Notes: a model not told the origin generated them from the letters alone. DNA of 64,000 nucleotides from Streptomyces sp. SID13031 (GCF_010548305.1 NZ_JAAGLV010000015.1:62001-126000); one strand, 5' to 3'. Positions 30,101 through 34,870 are shown, counted from the stretch's first letter. Numbers and translations: made by a program.

Positions 30101-30178
30101 GTGACCAGCGGCGGAGTGATTCTGCCGCCTGGTGTCCAGGTGCCGCCGACCACTGCTCCCCAGACCGGGGCGCCGTGA
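15131..30178 (+). CDS. Giant 5015-residue T7SS-type protein with four tandem ADP-ribosyltransferase modules
   Basis: ATG 15131 follows GGGAGG by 6 nt. Order: N-terminal WXG100-like helical secretion domain (about 1-150, WDSIGLGSDPTPGDPERI then ATALREWRG); hydrophobic segment (about 165-205); Gly/Ala/Phe helices to 450; an Asn/Pro/His/Ile-rich linker (about 450-880); four modules of about 600 residues starting near 994, 1598, 2246 and 2844, each with helical hairpin, beta segment and an ART domain; a fifth hairpin near 3440 without ART; a long DG-repeat beta region (about 3560-4720, RHS/YD-like); a hydrophobic part (about 4740-4960) and a Pro-rich tail. Each ART has R, STS and Q-x-E in place. 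C3/VIP2-like enzymes transfer ADP-ribose from NAD+ to protein or nucleic acid. Codon use matches neighbours. Toxin function is likely but unproven. Confidence 0.85.
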   Translation: MPRPGDWDSIGLGSDPTPGDPERINALAEGFQKMGGKAREILTAIEAVMNKNDDSVFVGQTAEALRGKVDGRLRGHVEDVAAAFETSATALREWRGVVVEQQAKADAALNAGRGLAEDDPERENQKNAAKSAGEYQSEQASTYAGRINGVSDIQLPISECDAFWEAFKWLAIILIIPALIFGGPIALLALAVNLALFIKTIVDVAKGDAGFLDLFLAGLGLIAPTTKALPIFSIVKAIGKGIGAGVKGIAQTFKQIFSKDFLFNGLLAGLKSMPMLANIAIRETGLFVVKNLRNFPIAAGNFGSNFGKIALNGIKGLGTGFANLPGTLFRGLGNLGKGFATGAANTWKFVTAHFGNLQWTRIFLPVAADEIRAFRALGLTNFQAFTQALKVGVIGRGIQGKNLFGMPMTGAIGKGISAIPIDTGAGAGSGWSKFVSQLTTPEIRIPLINVKGIGDASGAGFNAGHAFTAIDDINIGNLGAIKNGDLGVSIHTPTTVSPNGIHIPANAGTNIPTVPIAANIPSPHIGTPQMPANIVGNLVQPQVGTPVLPIHIATGATPPPVHVQNPQLGANGIVANVPLPHVGAPEFGSSLHLNGINVQSTGLNNIGNLHIPNPSANSAGLSDLAGSAIRNNQPAVSPHFGSTIGDGVTNGFQANHFKVSIDEILNAPVNVNFNGLHALNPPAVDRINAALDLVHNPGASTQGVTPPAIHTAKPAGTDVNVNVHLAGAGDLKTPALNPVKVDNPSLAGVQNLPNVPNVNLQQVALPSRAADLQLQPTTVNTAIPGNVGVPGHGLNPHAGLPDAQLVPLHPQPAPAANNLGDLGVHNPGVHNPGYSLAKGADIGNSGIGTNTIASKVDIPLSGLTDRPGVYVKVERTEGGMTSYNLYGGGPDGRMDVLAGGNLRFTDTATGQSTRFDSGGIVLDQGLRLTKTDGVLRPGDHIMVAKGGEFRATTLTGEIAPDVKISKLDNGGVQLVDEKGVTFHYNAQGKLENQPLSAAWDKDLAAKAGVFHKPGDTDAMVNAKMTDFGQVQRAQAHYDTALDNVAVHGHRADGPSTGPAVGDQVHLDLRAAEADLSAAKTTFEGKHGLSPDGIQQQLDNLLLDSLKERPRLVGGVGRSFDLPGGTGMKFELNGGQVSFSGPKADAFSSSMNGRVLTIVETGAGGKAAHTWTYSLGFGGRANQIGESFPLNGGLFDGQPISLEGKLGNFDKAMVQDLKGNQLPVKVADDGFTVPSPQGPMAYDKAGTFRALDPSAAGGLPKAVPPPHLAGDDLIRWNAQADISRTHLTVAAENKTVDLLMKDVAGGSFTSKKGFDGYVNPTALSDGTLVGKVHTFETVAKDLAFKGPEDNITLYRGVSMDPGSAKAGSFTERLPISTSNTMKFQDDWAKNGVNSNRVVFEIDVPPGHSKLSMAYPEGYKPVKGDAPAVNASQFEVTLAPTTFIRTGPNRTLDNGMTIIPVKAEQIPPSMYESVIHAKWPGMSSETAFGDFVKSFELSALKQFPDLENVTAKAVQSTDGLTHTVTASKPGFEGHDLTITVMRDPKADTVRVTIASDGANKFDQTWTKTDFSNIATDLRGGVLHNNEKFTNFPKPWAWEKATPFRADGLSDAQVLQRMDDWAGVEKAQIELDSIKRDFGPQTGRVDGSSKAPSVGDQARLEIQLAEQQLVEAKATFTQLHNLDADATADWLAALKQSDLKLNPGLLGASGRPGRGIDLPGTDGVQLVRDGRAYKLGEGSDGFRLQTGADGNMHVEKLGTTGDVVHSWTLRPGFRPSVIAETLTLGDGPLAGKFLDLQGTAGKLDGVIDDVRGGLPVKADSDGIVVAAPGGVFKYDREGLFQGPGVHQGDQLGRPELPPGLAGDGANRWNAQVDLSRTHLGEAGTNKPVENLMKDVAGGSFTSKKGYGGFVNPTALEDGTLLGKMQNFHTVTQDLLTKGPADNITLYRGVAMDPAAAKADLFTERLPLSTSSTVKFQDEWAKNGVNSNRVVFEIDVPPAHNKLSMSYPEGYKPGAGEAKAWNQDQFEVTLAPTNLVRTGPSRTLDNGITVIPVKAEMIPPSAYNDVINQKWSGLSSATAFDDFAKSFELNALRQFPDLENVTSKSVLSADGMVNKITVSKPGLDGHDMTITVTRNAEADSVQVTVAVDNLTKFDKTWSGQQFSNLATDLRGGVLHNNEQFTNLPQPARWSEEAAPPVHIDVKGKGKAVDQGLGNDLASLNRSWDNDVAALNQAWEKDLGALHQGWEDDLAAKANVFRKPGDTDAIVNARMVDYGQVEHAQGNIRAALDDISHHGGRLDGASTRPEIGEQVHLELRAAETDLANAKAVFEGKHGLKVDSIQQQLDNLLLDSLKDRPRLPGAGMRRPLPIPDGDAMFKIEGNSVNFLGDSAGDFRSVLDGRALQVTKVDAEGNVLRTLNYELNDLGWPMLKTDQLVLRGGGDVFDGRTLTGEWRGGSFGQGAVDDLSGDVPVRYSSGDGEYSVPSTYGTQVYDRTGNFLRVDVGAKGKIADAIAPIHLEGDDLARWTAQADLSRTHLAAADKFDDIGDMMQLVSEGRFTSQKGYGGFVDPFVLETGVKGLTKDVRAFNEVAEGLLFDGPIAPTTVYRGLAIDSVSAQGNKFVERLPLSTSSNWDFQKTWAKGADPGKRVVFQIDVPPAHGKLSMSYPEGYQQGLRDAPAWNQGQFEVTLSPTVLERTGDSFVKDGMTVIPVRAQQIPAGQLDNLIAERWAGMSSADAFDDFGRAFDQVNLQKFSNMADVTATAKTTDNLVHEIVVSKPGMSGHDMTITITRDPHADSVHVTVTADGKTSLNRTWSQTEFSNIATDLRAGTLHDNDLFVGMSKPAEWNKQPFSAEWNADIAAHANVFRQAGDTEATIAVKMEDFSRIRQNEFNLKQAELNADLHGARPDGSSSGGGISVGDQVRMDLNAAQADLDGSKLGFKRKYSMDPDQLMDDLGQVAKKPKLAGAGRQFDVPGGGVSYQIENGTVQFTGTRAGEFTGSVSGREITVTQLAASGDTVASWTFTKGFGRPNLVGHSIHLADGPLAGEVANLKGLMGQLDGSLNDGGVWPMKVVGDELFVGTPGGPIRYGRDGSFHGPAPTSTSHLPAPTLPANVHGNPVHWTNQVDLSRTHLTAAAENKAVENLMKDVMGGSFTSKRGFEGYVNPLALEDGTLIGKAKNFADVTSDLRLRGPDADVTLYRGVSMDPVSAQADEFLDRLPSSTSNNIKFQEEWAKNGVASNRFVFEIEVPAGHGKLSMSYPPGYQALPDEARAWNQSQWEVTLAPTNLVRTNPNRFENGMTIIPVKAEQIPVSAYDTMITAKWPGMSSESAFGDFAKSFEPANLRKFAGLENVTSKSVLSTDGLTSTITVSKAGYADDLTITVLRDADADSVRVTVASDGMNTFDQTWSKTDFKHLATDLRGNVLHNSDLFAGRMEPTSWKGAPAAQSMSQTWEADAMARIDVLRRPGDTDAALTVRIDDFTSVQKAQNDYRAALAKYDELGARTDGPSSGLSVGHQARIDLQTAQHNLDIAKQAFDAKHGVQFDGLQQQLDDLLTASIAERPRLVGGGSAWSSPQPPAGHQVTVGNRTSHFDGQGQLIEEHFGLAGSPDRFVVRDPDGGLELIGDGADDFVVRGLDDGGFRVYGADGQAQRYGADGVHLGDGRSLVDGNRFRGDRFIEFDGAGGARLVDLQGTPIPNTHATRLGNDQIVVTDGAVGDVRWFGNGGHLEGSGVRVAHDDFAGPVFTYRAEGGGLSLVDDLGTRLPHQVEVVQGVGVRVTDPANGIARTFDDAGLAINRRIPLHQPGVQANQQLIVVHDVHGNVSLVTRADAPGPGTVELVGGGGGYRALDNGNYHVYDGDGAHQAHGVAVRLPGEDGFLEIGAAGAQRVDAQYAPIAGRQVDFDAVRGEITVGRAGGQDIFDLQGVPVRQVTDLDGLGANQLGGRVTRDQNGVVTFVDPHGTAMPNRYHATVDAQGNTRVEIQLNGSPRNGEYHQYNRGGQLTEQGFPVLNNGQATPYRYVVDRLNSTWTRSGGTQVDGVFHSGKVEVTGVGNGQIKLVSSSAKEVQVFERRWLPGGEILDSFRKTDTLSFGTFNRRTTWATYDNAGGLSNWGKREFDTSGFSWRDIDHNGRDVHHYQQGLQKYDNPIAEQIGPMGKAEKEITGHVIATRGADGNWTWNRFDADGTLIGSGQRTWEKVGDGFTDRVRLPGQTTDEIAQQKWGTWNKVDNADQYQEFKLENGANGLERPGSWEIQGKAGKPVGSGTKLFNDDILSAHRVGEQRPPVWFRDYIQRNPVPEGNVSHVANDARYQIYRWEATGTNNPGHGVRYVAGDESIVDVGLDGRFVRFEGKLHDGTKLKVGDQVEPPTTAHPSANPQLPWEAGDAKGWRVFDNTNNSWSDYRQLPGPYRQGEAPDFVLVRQSRPGGEVREFPELRNNNVWVQRDAHGNLVGSSHQVPPHGNNPPIRYIEATGPADGSRWAWRELDVNGNATGVGGERFHFKGSRDQSIAWDNSFRDFDARGNLVRDRNLLDEGRYVESWKSGDNWHSAEFDKLGQRADAAMTFDRRWSNGTANWSDQWNAQSTHFRDVTPNGAAHPNEVRFETPQHIGDGRPVRVREYHVGANGQNDLAQWKEFDFDKIIRERAASGANYLETDKLHGQWKIWDNNGRVVGERSDTGLVFELRDGRLTLTGNEFDFRGSMTEFRGWNSRIGDAQRQPWHLHSDWTFDAKTLQPGGSPLRIESNYVSYGRLLTQKMLLTATSEFILDYAASVIILAIIAEANNKPFTGNDALKALMNAAVGTVLKTVAGTALTETRLGGGLRDLKQTMGNLDGGKLATNRPNNNSASWGVEWAGNTSAAKWRGGTFDYGFGMMMLPLTAFVNGTMNAAIFGVKGPDGKTVQLTGWQALAEGGMSVATGYAVANSIGMLRTIGMGLSVGRYFQKGGIADMGIGFGLKFFEKGMASLLAPVLRASMNPEWSRPNPQPLILPPSVNVPQPQVTSGGVILPPGVQVPPTTAPQTGAP
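18110..25830 (+). repeat. Four and a half tandem ~600-residue modules, each with an ADP-ribosyltransferase domain
   Basis: Within the giant protein, modules begin near residues 994, 1598, 2246, 2844 and 3440 (last one truncated). Hairpin starts share a PGDTDA-like motif (absent in module 2) and end in QQQLDNLLLDSL-like helices. ART triads: R1354, S1375, Q1431/E1433; R1944, S1965, Q2021/E2023; R2601, S2622, Q2678/E2680; R3194, S3215, Q3271/E3273. R-to-S spacing is 21 and R-to-Q spacing is 77 in all four. Q-x-E is the form found in enzymes that modify Asn, Gln or nucleobases rather than Arg. Modules have diverged in sequence, so the array is not a recent duplication. Confidence 0.85.
21771..21870 (+). 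repeat. Hendecad coiled-coil spacer between ART modules 2 and 3
   Basis: Residues about 2215-2247 of the giant protein contain three 11-residue repeats of pattern LxxxWxxDLxA (LNRSWDNDVAA, LNQAWEKDLGA, LHQGWEDDLAA). This insertion accounts for most of the longer pitch between modules 2 and 3 (657 residues between catalytic Arg, against 590 and 593 elsewhere). It is a likely rigid helical spacer. Confidence 0.7.
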
Positions 30179-30203
30179 CCGGGAACGAACTGATGGAGAG
30201 CCA

Positions 30204-32741
30204 GTGACGACGAGGTATGTCGCCCCCAAGGGCGGCCGCGGGACGTTCCGCCGGATCTCTGACGCGGTCAAGGCCGCCAGCCCCGGTGACGCCGTCGTGG
30301 TCGCGGCCGGCACCTACACCGAGCAACTGGTCCTCGACCGCTCGGTGGTGATCGTCGCCGAGCAGGGACAGGGCAGCGTCGACCTGGTCGGCATCACCGG
30401 CAGCGGCCACCCGACGATCGTCGTAGAAGGACTCGAGTGCGCCCTGCGCGGCCTGCTGATCCGCGCCGCCGACGACAGCGACACCCCGGCGATCGGGATC
30501 TCCGGCGGCGCCGGGCTGCTGATCGAGGACTGTGTCGTCACCGGTAGCCGGATCCATGCCAGAGGCAACGAAGCGGGTCAGGGCTCGGACCTGAGCGGGT
30601 ACGGCGTGACCTCGGTACTGGTCCGCCGGTCCAAGCTGGGCAGTGGCCGGCTGGCCGCGATGCACCTGTCCGGCCGGGTCCGGGCGCAGATCGAGGACTC
30701 CACGATCGAGAAGATCGACGGCATCGGCGTCGTCCTGTCCGGCGGCGCCTACCTCGAGGCGAACCGCCTTCGGATGACCGACACCGCCGGCTACGGCTTC
30801 CGGCTGCGGGGCGATAGCCGGGTGAAAATCACGGACTCCGTACTGCGCCAGACGGGGATGGCCGGCCTGTTGCTCGAGGACGGCTCGACCGGCCTGCTGA
30901 CCGAGCTGTCGATCGACAAGGCCGGGGCAGCCGCCATCCAGGCCGGCGGGTCGGCGCGCATCGAGCTGATCGACTGCCGGTTGCGTGACGCCCAGGCCAG
31001 TGGGCTCGTGGTCCAGGATCAGGCTCAGCTGATCGCCAAGGGTTGCGTGGTCTCCGACTCCGGGGCGAACGGGCTGCTGATCTCCGACGGGGCCCAGGCG
31101 ACGATGACCGACTGCCGGGTCGACAGATCGAAGTACAGCGCCTTTCATCTGACGGGTTCGGCGTCGGTGCGGCTGGACGACTGTTTGATCCGGGGTGGCG
31201 CCGAGCACGGAATCCACGCGACCGGTACGTCGAAGGTCGAGCTGGACGCGTGTGGCATCACCGATATCGGGCTGACCGCGTTGTCGATCGTGGACGAGGC
31301 GACGGTGCAGGCGGAGGACTGCCGGATCACGGGTGGCACGATCGGTGTCCACTTGGAGTCGACGGCCGCGACCAGCCTGGAGACGTGTTCGGTGGCCGCG
31401 ACGACCGGGACCGGGATCGAGCTGTCCGGATCCGGGTACGTCCAGCTGAACGCCGTCCGGGTCAGCAAGACGAAGGCGGCCGGGATCGTCATCGGGACCG
31501 GCGCGAGCGCGGAGATCATCGGCAGCTCGATCGAGAAGTGCGAAGGGTCGGGCCTGGTGGTTTGGTCCGGCGTGGCTCCGACGGTGACCGGGTTGCGGGT
31601 CAACGGGGTGGCCAAGAACGGGATCTACCTGGCCGAGAAGGCTGCTGGGACGTATGCGGATTGCGACGTCGTCGGTACGAAGTACCCGGCACTGCATCTG
31701 AGCAGGGCCTGTACTCCGCTGCTGCGGCATGTGCGGATCCGGAACTGTGATGGCGCGGTCGGGAAGGACGAGGGCGCGAACCCGGTGTTCGAGGACTGCA
31801 CGGTCGACGGCGCTCCGATGGCGCCCGCTACTCCTGCTTCGGCGGCCGGTACAGGGGGAGCGCAGGCGGCGCCGGTCGGGCCGGTGGGCACGCTGGAAGA
31901 GAGCATGCCGCCCGAGGACGAGAAGCTCGAGGACGTCCTGGCCGAGCTCGAGGAGCAGATCGGCCTCGGCCGGGTGAAGCGCGACGTCCAGTCGATGGTG
32001 AACCTGATGCAGGCGGTCCGGATGCGGCAGGAGGCCGGTCTGCCGGCGCCGCCGCTGAGCCGGCACCTGGTGTTCGCCGGCAACCCGGGAACGGGCAAGA
32101 CGACGGTCGCGCGGCTTTACGGCCGGGTGCTGAAAGCGCTCGGCCTGCTCCGCAAGGGCCACCTGGTCGAGGTGGACCGGACAGCGCTGGTCGGCGAGTA
32201 CGTCGGTCATACCGGCCCGAAGACCCAGGCCGCGGTCAACCAGGCGCTCGGCGGGGTGCTGTTCATCGACGAGGCGTATTCGCTGGCCCCGATCGGGATC
32301 GGCAACGACTTCGGCGCCGAGGCGATCGCGACGCTGGTCAAGATGATGGAGGACAACCGCGAGGACCTGGTCGTGATCGTGGCCGGCTACGTCAACGACA
32401 TGGGCCGCTTCATCGGGTCGAACCCGGGATTGTCGTCGCGGTTCACCCGGACGCTGCTGTTCGACGACTACACGCCGGCCGAGTTGGTCGACATCTTCGA
32501 GTACCACGCGGGCGAGCATCAGTACGAGCTGTCCGTGGACGCCCGGACGGCGCTGTCGGAGATGTTCCAGGTACTGCCACGGGGCGAGGGCTTCGGCAAC
32601 GGGCGGTCGGCGCGGCAGATCTTCCAGCAGATGACCGAACGCCAGGCGTACCGGTTGGCCACGATTACCGCGCCGACGCCGGATCAGCTCGTGTCTCTCG
32701 AGGCGGCGGACCTTCCGATCGACTACACCGCGAATTCCTGA
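30204..32741 (+). CDS. Right-handed beta-helix fused to CbxX/EccA-type AAA+ ATPase
   Basis: 845 residues from GTG 30204 (GGAG 5 nt upstream; 25 bp after the giant gene). Residues about 1-545 form a parallel beta-helix: some 20 coils of about 23 residues with recurring G-L-x-V/I and D-C/S patterns, as in NosD/pectate-lyase PbH1 repeats. A linker (546-590) precedes an AAA+ domain with Walker A GNPGTGKT (626-633), Walker B VLFIDE (685-690), and a sensor-like VIVAGY. This ATPase belongs to the CbxX/CfqX group that includes EccA, the cytoplasmic T7SS ATPase that handles ESX substrates; EccA normally has a TPR domain in front, here replaced by the solenoid. Its place after the giant gene suggests it unfolds, releases or escorts that substrate. 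That is inference. Confidence 0.9.
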   Translation: MTTRYVAPKGGRGTFRRISDAVKAASPGDAVVVAAGTYTEQLVLDRSVVIVAEQGQGSVDLVGITGSGHPTIVVEGLECALRGLLIRAADDSDTPAIGISGGAGLLIEDCVVTGSRIHARGNEAGQGSDLSGYGVTSVLVRRSKLGSGRLAAMHLSGRVRAQIEDSTIEKIDGIGVVLSGGAYLEANRLRMTDTAGYGFRLRGDSRVKITDSVLRQTGMAGLLLEDGSTGLLTELSIDKAGAAAIQAGGSARIELIDCRLRDAQASGLVVQDQAQLIAKGCVVSDSGANGLLISDGAQATMTDCRVDRSKYSAFHLTGSASVRLDDCLIRGGAEHGIHATGTSKVELDACGITDIGLTALSIVDEATVQAEDCRITGGTIGVHLESTAATSLETCSVAATTGTGIELSGSGYVQLNAVRVSKTKAAGIVIGTGASAEIIGSSIEKCEGSGLVVWSGVAPTVTGLRVNGVAKNGIYLAEKAAGTYADCDVVGTKYPALHLSRACTPLLRHVRIRNCDGAVGKDEGANPVFEDCTVDGAPMAPATPASAAGTGGAQAAPVGPVGTLEESMPPEDEKLEDVLAELEEQIGLGRVKRDVQSMVNLMQAVRMRQEAGLPAPPLSRHLVFAGNPGTGKTTVARLYGRVLKALGLLRKGHLVEVDRTALVGEYVGHTGPKTQAAVNQALGGVLFIDEAYSLAPIGIGNDFGAEAIATLVKMMEDNREDLVVIVAGYVNDMGRFIGSNPGLSSRFTRTLLFDDYTPAELVDIFEYHAGEHQYELSVDARTALSEMFQVLPRGEGFGNGRSARQIFQQMTERQAYRLATITAPTPDQLVSLEAADLPIDYTANS

Positions 32742-32770
32742 ACAGTTCTCGGAAATATTTGTTCGAACTA

Positions 32771-32799
32771 CTGACAGTTGCCGGTAAGTCTCTTACCGT
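32771..32799 (+). promoter_or_regulatory. Promoter with overlapping dyad operator
   Basis: A -35-like CTGACA (32771-32776) and -10-like TACCGT (32794-32799) are 17 bp apart, and ATG 32808 follows 8 nt later. The -10 overlaps a perfect dyad CGGTAAG-TCT-CTTACCG (32782-32798), which fits an operator better than an RNA hairpin since the transcript would start downstream. Confidence 0.55.
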
Positions 32800-32807
32800 C
32801 AATGGCT

Positions 32808-33779
32808 ATGGACGACCTCACCCGCCGTGGGCTGCTCACCGGGGCCGGCGCGATTTTCGCCGCCGGCACCGTCGGAATCCCCATCGCCTCCGCCCGCCCT
32901 GTCCGTACCGACGCGCTCACCCCGACCAAACGGTTCAAGATGAGCGCGACGACCAACGAGTTCTTCCGCAGCAAGCCGCTGTGGGGTCCGACGGTGATGC
33001 AGTCGTTCGCCTTCGACACCCCGAACAACCGGCTGTTCACCGGCCAGCTCAGATCGGGAACGCCGGCCAACAGCGGTGATCTCACGCTGAGCCAGCTGAA
33101 CTTCTCCGGGACCGTGCTCGGCCACATGTACCTCAACGGCTTCGGCCATGCCGTCTCGATCGGCGCCCAGGCCGTCGGCAGTACGTCGTACATCTGGACC
33201 GAGACCGACGTGGACACCGCGAACGGGCGCGGGCGGCAGCTCTGCCGTTTTCCGTGGCAGAACGGCGCGACGCTCAGCGCATCCTCGGTGACCAAGTGGA
33301 AGCCGGTCTCCAACGGGAGCGTCTTCACGCCCGCGGTCGACCAGCGGTACGGGAAGCTCGGGGTGCGCTACTCGCTGTCTGACGGGATGCACATCAATGT
33401 CTACAGCCTCGCCGCCGCGGCGGCCGGCGACTACTCGACGGTGCTGGCGTCGTTCAAGCAGCCGGCTTTGACGTCCGGGATCGACTTCCAGGGCTGGGCG
33501 CTCTACGGCTCGTACGCGTACTTCTGGGAGGGCGAGGCCTACCCGGGCGCGCCCGACGAGACCAAGGCCAACTCGAAGCTGTGGTGCTACGACATCAACG
33601 CCGGGAAGCTCGTCGACTCGTTCCTGACCCTGGCCGGGAAGAGCCTGACCTACCGCGAGGCCGAAGGGATGGCGGTCTACGGCTCGACCGACGCGACCGC
33701 TCGCCTGTACTTCGGCTTCGCGTCCGGCGTCACCGGCGACCGCCGGGCCAACCTCTTCTACCGCAACGACCTCGTCTAG
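32808..33779 (+). CDS. Tat-exported protein, probable beta-propeller (TagC/phage-receptor-binding-like)
   Basis: 323 residues from ATG 32808; ATG 32802 is in frame, but the -10 box fits 32808. The twin-arginine signal DLTRRGLLTGAG with hydrophobic core and ASARP cleavage region marks Tat export. The mature protein has repeating strand-loop units rich in Gly, Tyr and Trp (QSFAFDTPNNRLFTGQL, GFGHAVSIGAQAVGSTSYIW, REAEGMAVYGS), which recall the beta-propeller of TagC-like teichoic-acid-associated and phage receptor-binding proteins. No catalytic motif is evident. It follows the AAA+ gene after 66 bp with its own promoter, so it may not belong to the secretion operon. Confidence 0.75.
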   Translation: MDDLTRRGLLTGAGAIFAAGTVGIPIASARPVRTDALTPTKRFKMSATTNEFFRSKPLWGPTVMQSFAFDTPNNRLFTGQLRSGTPANSGDLTLSQLNFSGTVLGHMYLNGFGHAVSIGAQAVGSTSYIWTETDVDTANGRGRQLCRFPWQNGATLSASSVTKWKPVSNGSVFTPAVDQRYGKLGVRYSLSDGMHINVYSLAAAAAGDYSTVLASFKQPALTSGIDFQGWALYGSYAYFWEGEAYPGAPDETKANSKLWCYDINAGKLVDSFLTLAGKSLTYREAEGMAVYGSTDATARLYFGFASGVTGDRRANLFYRNDLV

Positions 33780-33785
33780 CAGGGA

Positions 33786-34427
33786 CTACTGGGCGACGCC
33801 GTACAGGCGGTCACCGGCGTCGCCCAGGCCGGGCACGATGTAGCCCTTCTCGTTCAGGTGGGAGTCCATGCCCGCGATGACGAGGGTGCAAGGGATGTGC
33901 AGGTCGGCCAGCTCGCGCTCGATCCGCTCGACGCCTTCGGGGGCGGCCAGGATGCAGATCGCGGTGATGTGGTCGGCGCCGCGGTCGACCAGGAACTGGA
34001 TCGCCGCGGCCAGGGTGCCACCGGTCGCCAGCATCGGGTCGAGCACGTAGCACTGCCGGCCGTGCAGGTCTTCCGGTAGCCGTTCGGCGTACGTCGAGGC
34101 GGCCAGCGTCTCCTCGTTGCGGATCATCCCGAGGAAGCCGACCTCGGCCGTCGGGAGCAGCCGGGTCATCCCCTCCAGCATGCCCAGACCGGCGCGCAGG
34201 ATCGGTACGACCAGCGGTTTGGGGGAGGTGAGCTTGATGCCCTTCGCCTCCGCGACCGGGGTGGTGACGGTGATCGGGCCGGTCCGGACGTCCCGGGTGG
34301 CCTCGTAGGCGAGCAGCGTGACGAGTTCCTCGGTCAGCCGCCGGAAGGTCGGCGAGTCTGTCCGCTCGTCCCGCAGGGCGGTGAGCTTGTGGGCGACGAG
34401 TGGGTGGTCCACGACGAGGATCTGCAT
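33786..34427 (-). CDS. upp: Uracil phosphoribosyltransferase
   Basis: 213 residues, full family length. Converts uracil and PRPP to UMP in pyrimidine salvage. The PRPP-binding loop LDPMLATGGTLAAAI, the ILRAGLGM segment and the C-terminal uracil-binding GYIVPGLGDAGDRLYG are all intact. It is convergent with the Tat-protein gene, only 6 bp apart. A -10 box TAGCGT (34440-34435 on the minus strand) ends 7 nt before the ATG with no Shine-Dalgarno, so the mRNA is probably leaderless. Confidence 0.97.
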   Translation of the reverse strand: MQILVVDHPLVAHKLTALRDERTDSPTFRRLTEELVTLLAYEATRDVRTGPITVTTPVAEAKGIKLTSPKPLVVPILRAGLGMLEGMTRLLPTAEVGFLGMIRNEETLAASTYAERLPEDLHGRQCYVLDPMLATGGTLAAAIQFLVDRGADHITAICILAAPEGVERIERELADLHIPCTLVIAGMDSHLNEKGYIVPGLGDAGDRLYGVAQ

Positions 34428-34434
34428 GCCGCGA

Positions 34435-34440
34435 ACGCTA
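34435..34440 (-). promoter_or_regulatory. Leaderless promoter -10 box of upp
   Basis: On the minus strand TAGCGT ends 7 nt before ATG 34427, matching the spacing in several other genes here. Confidence 0.4.
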
Positions 34441-34562
34441 CCGTCCGGCGATTCGCCGCAGGGAAGTTAGTGCCCTTTTAGGATGGAAAGGCAGTCGATT
34501 TAGGTCAGCCGCCCCCGCCCCGGGGCGCCCCTGGTAAGGGTAGAGCCGAACCGACGAGGACG

Positions 34563-34754
34563 GTGCCGCCCGTGCCCGAGACCGTGCCAGACAAGGGCGG
34601 TAAGTCGCCCGAACAGCTCGACCGCCTCCGCCGCCGGGCGGCCTTCCTCCGCGAACTGGACGAAGCCCGCGCCCTCCGCGCCCGGGTGACCCCGCGCCGG
34701 ACCCGGGTCCGGCAGATCCGGGCCGCCATGCGCCGCGCGACGTACCACCACTGA
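34563..34754 (+). CDS. Small basic conserved-looking protein, function unknown
   Basis: 63 residues from GTG 34563; GTG 34572 (PETVPDKGG onward) is better spaced from GAGGA at 34556-34560 and may be the real start. The sequence is Arg-rich and strongly helical (SPEQLDRLRRRAAFLRELDEARALRARVTPRRTRVRQIRAAMRRATYHH), like small nucleic-acid-associated actinobacterial proteins, but I cannot name a family. It is divergent from upp and ends 14 bp before a cruciform element. It is supported by codon bias and a plausible start rather than by recognition. Confidence 0.55.
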   Translation: MPPVPETVPDKGGKSPEQLDRLRRRAAFLRELDEARALRARVTPRRTRVRQIRAAMRRATYHH

Positions 34755-34767
34755 CCCGCCGTCCAGA

Positions 34768-34870
34768 CCCGAACACTGTGAGGGGTTAACCCTCCACAGT
34801 GCGGGTTGCCTAGCCAGAGTCTGAGGGGGCAACCCGCCGTCTGGGGGGTTAACCCCTCACAGTGTTCGGG
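34768..34870. repeat. Cruciform-forming dispersed element, copy A
   Basis: Perfect 24-bp outer inverted repeats (34768-34791 and 34847-34870) enclose a perfect 10-bp inner stem GCGGGTTGCC/GGCAACCCGC (34801-34810, 34828-34837) with a 17-nt loop TAGCCAGAGTCTGAGGG. The outer arms contain GGGGTTAACC. A second copy with the same plan and a nearly identical loop is at 53252-53350. Both are intergenic and carry no ORF. It resembles REP-type or other structured dispersed elements. It may also terminate transcription. Confidence 0.85.

Noticed and set aside
25931..30313. 1460-codon minus-strand frame
   Set aside because: Antisense to the C-terminal part of the giant gene; no recognisable domains.
30081..32519. 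812-codon minus-strand frame
   Set aside because: Antisense to the beta-helix/AAA+ gene; no recognisable domains.
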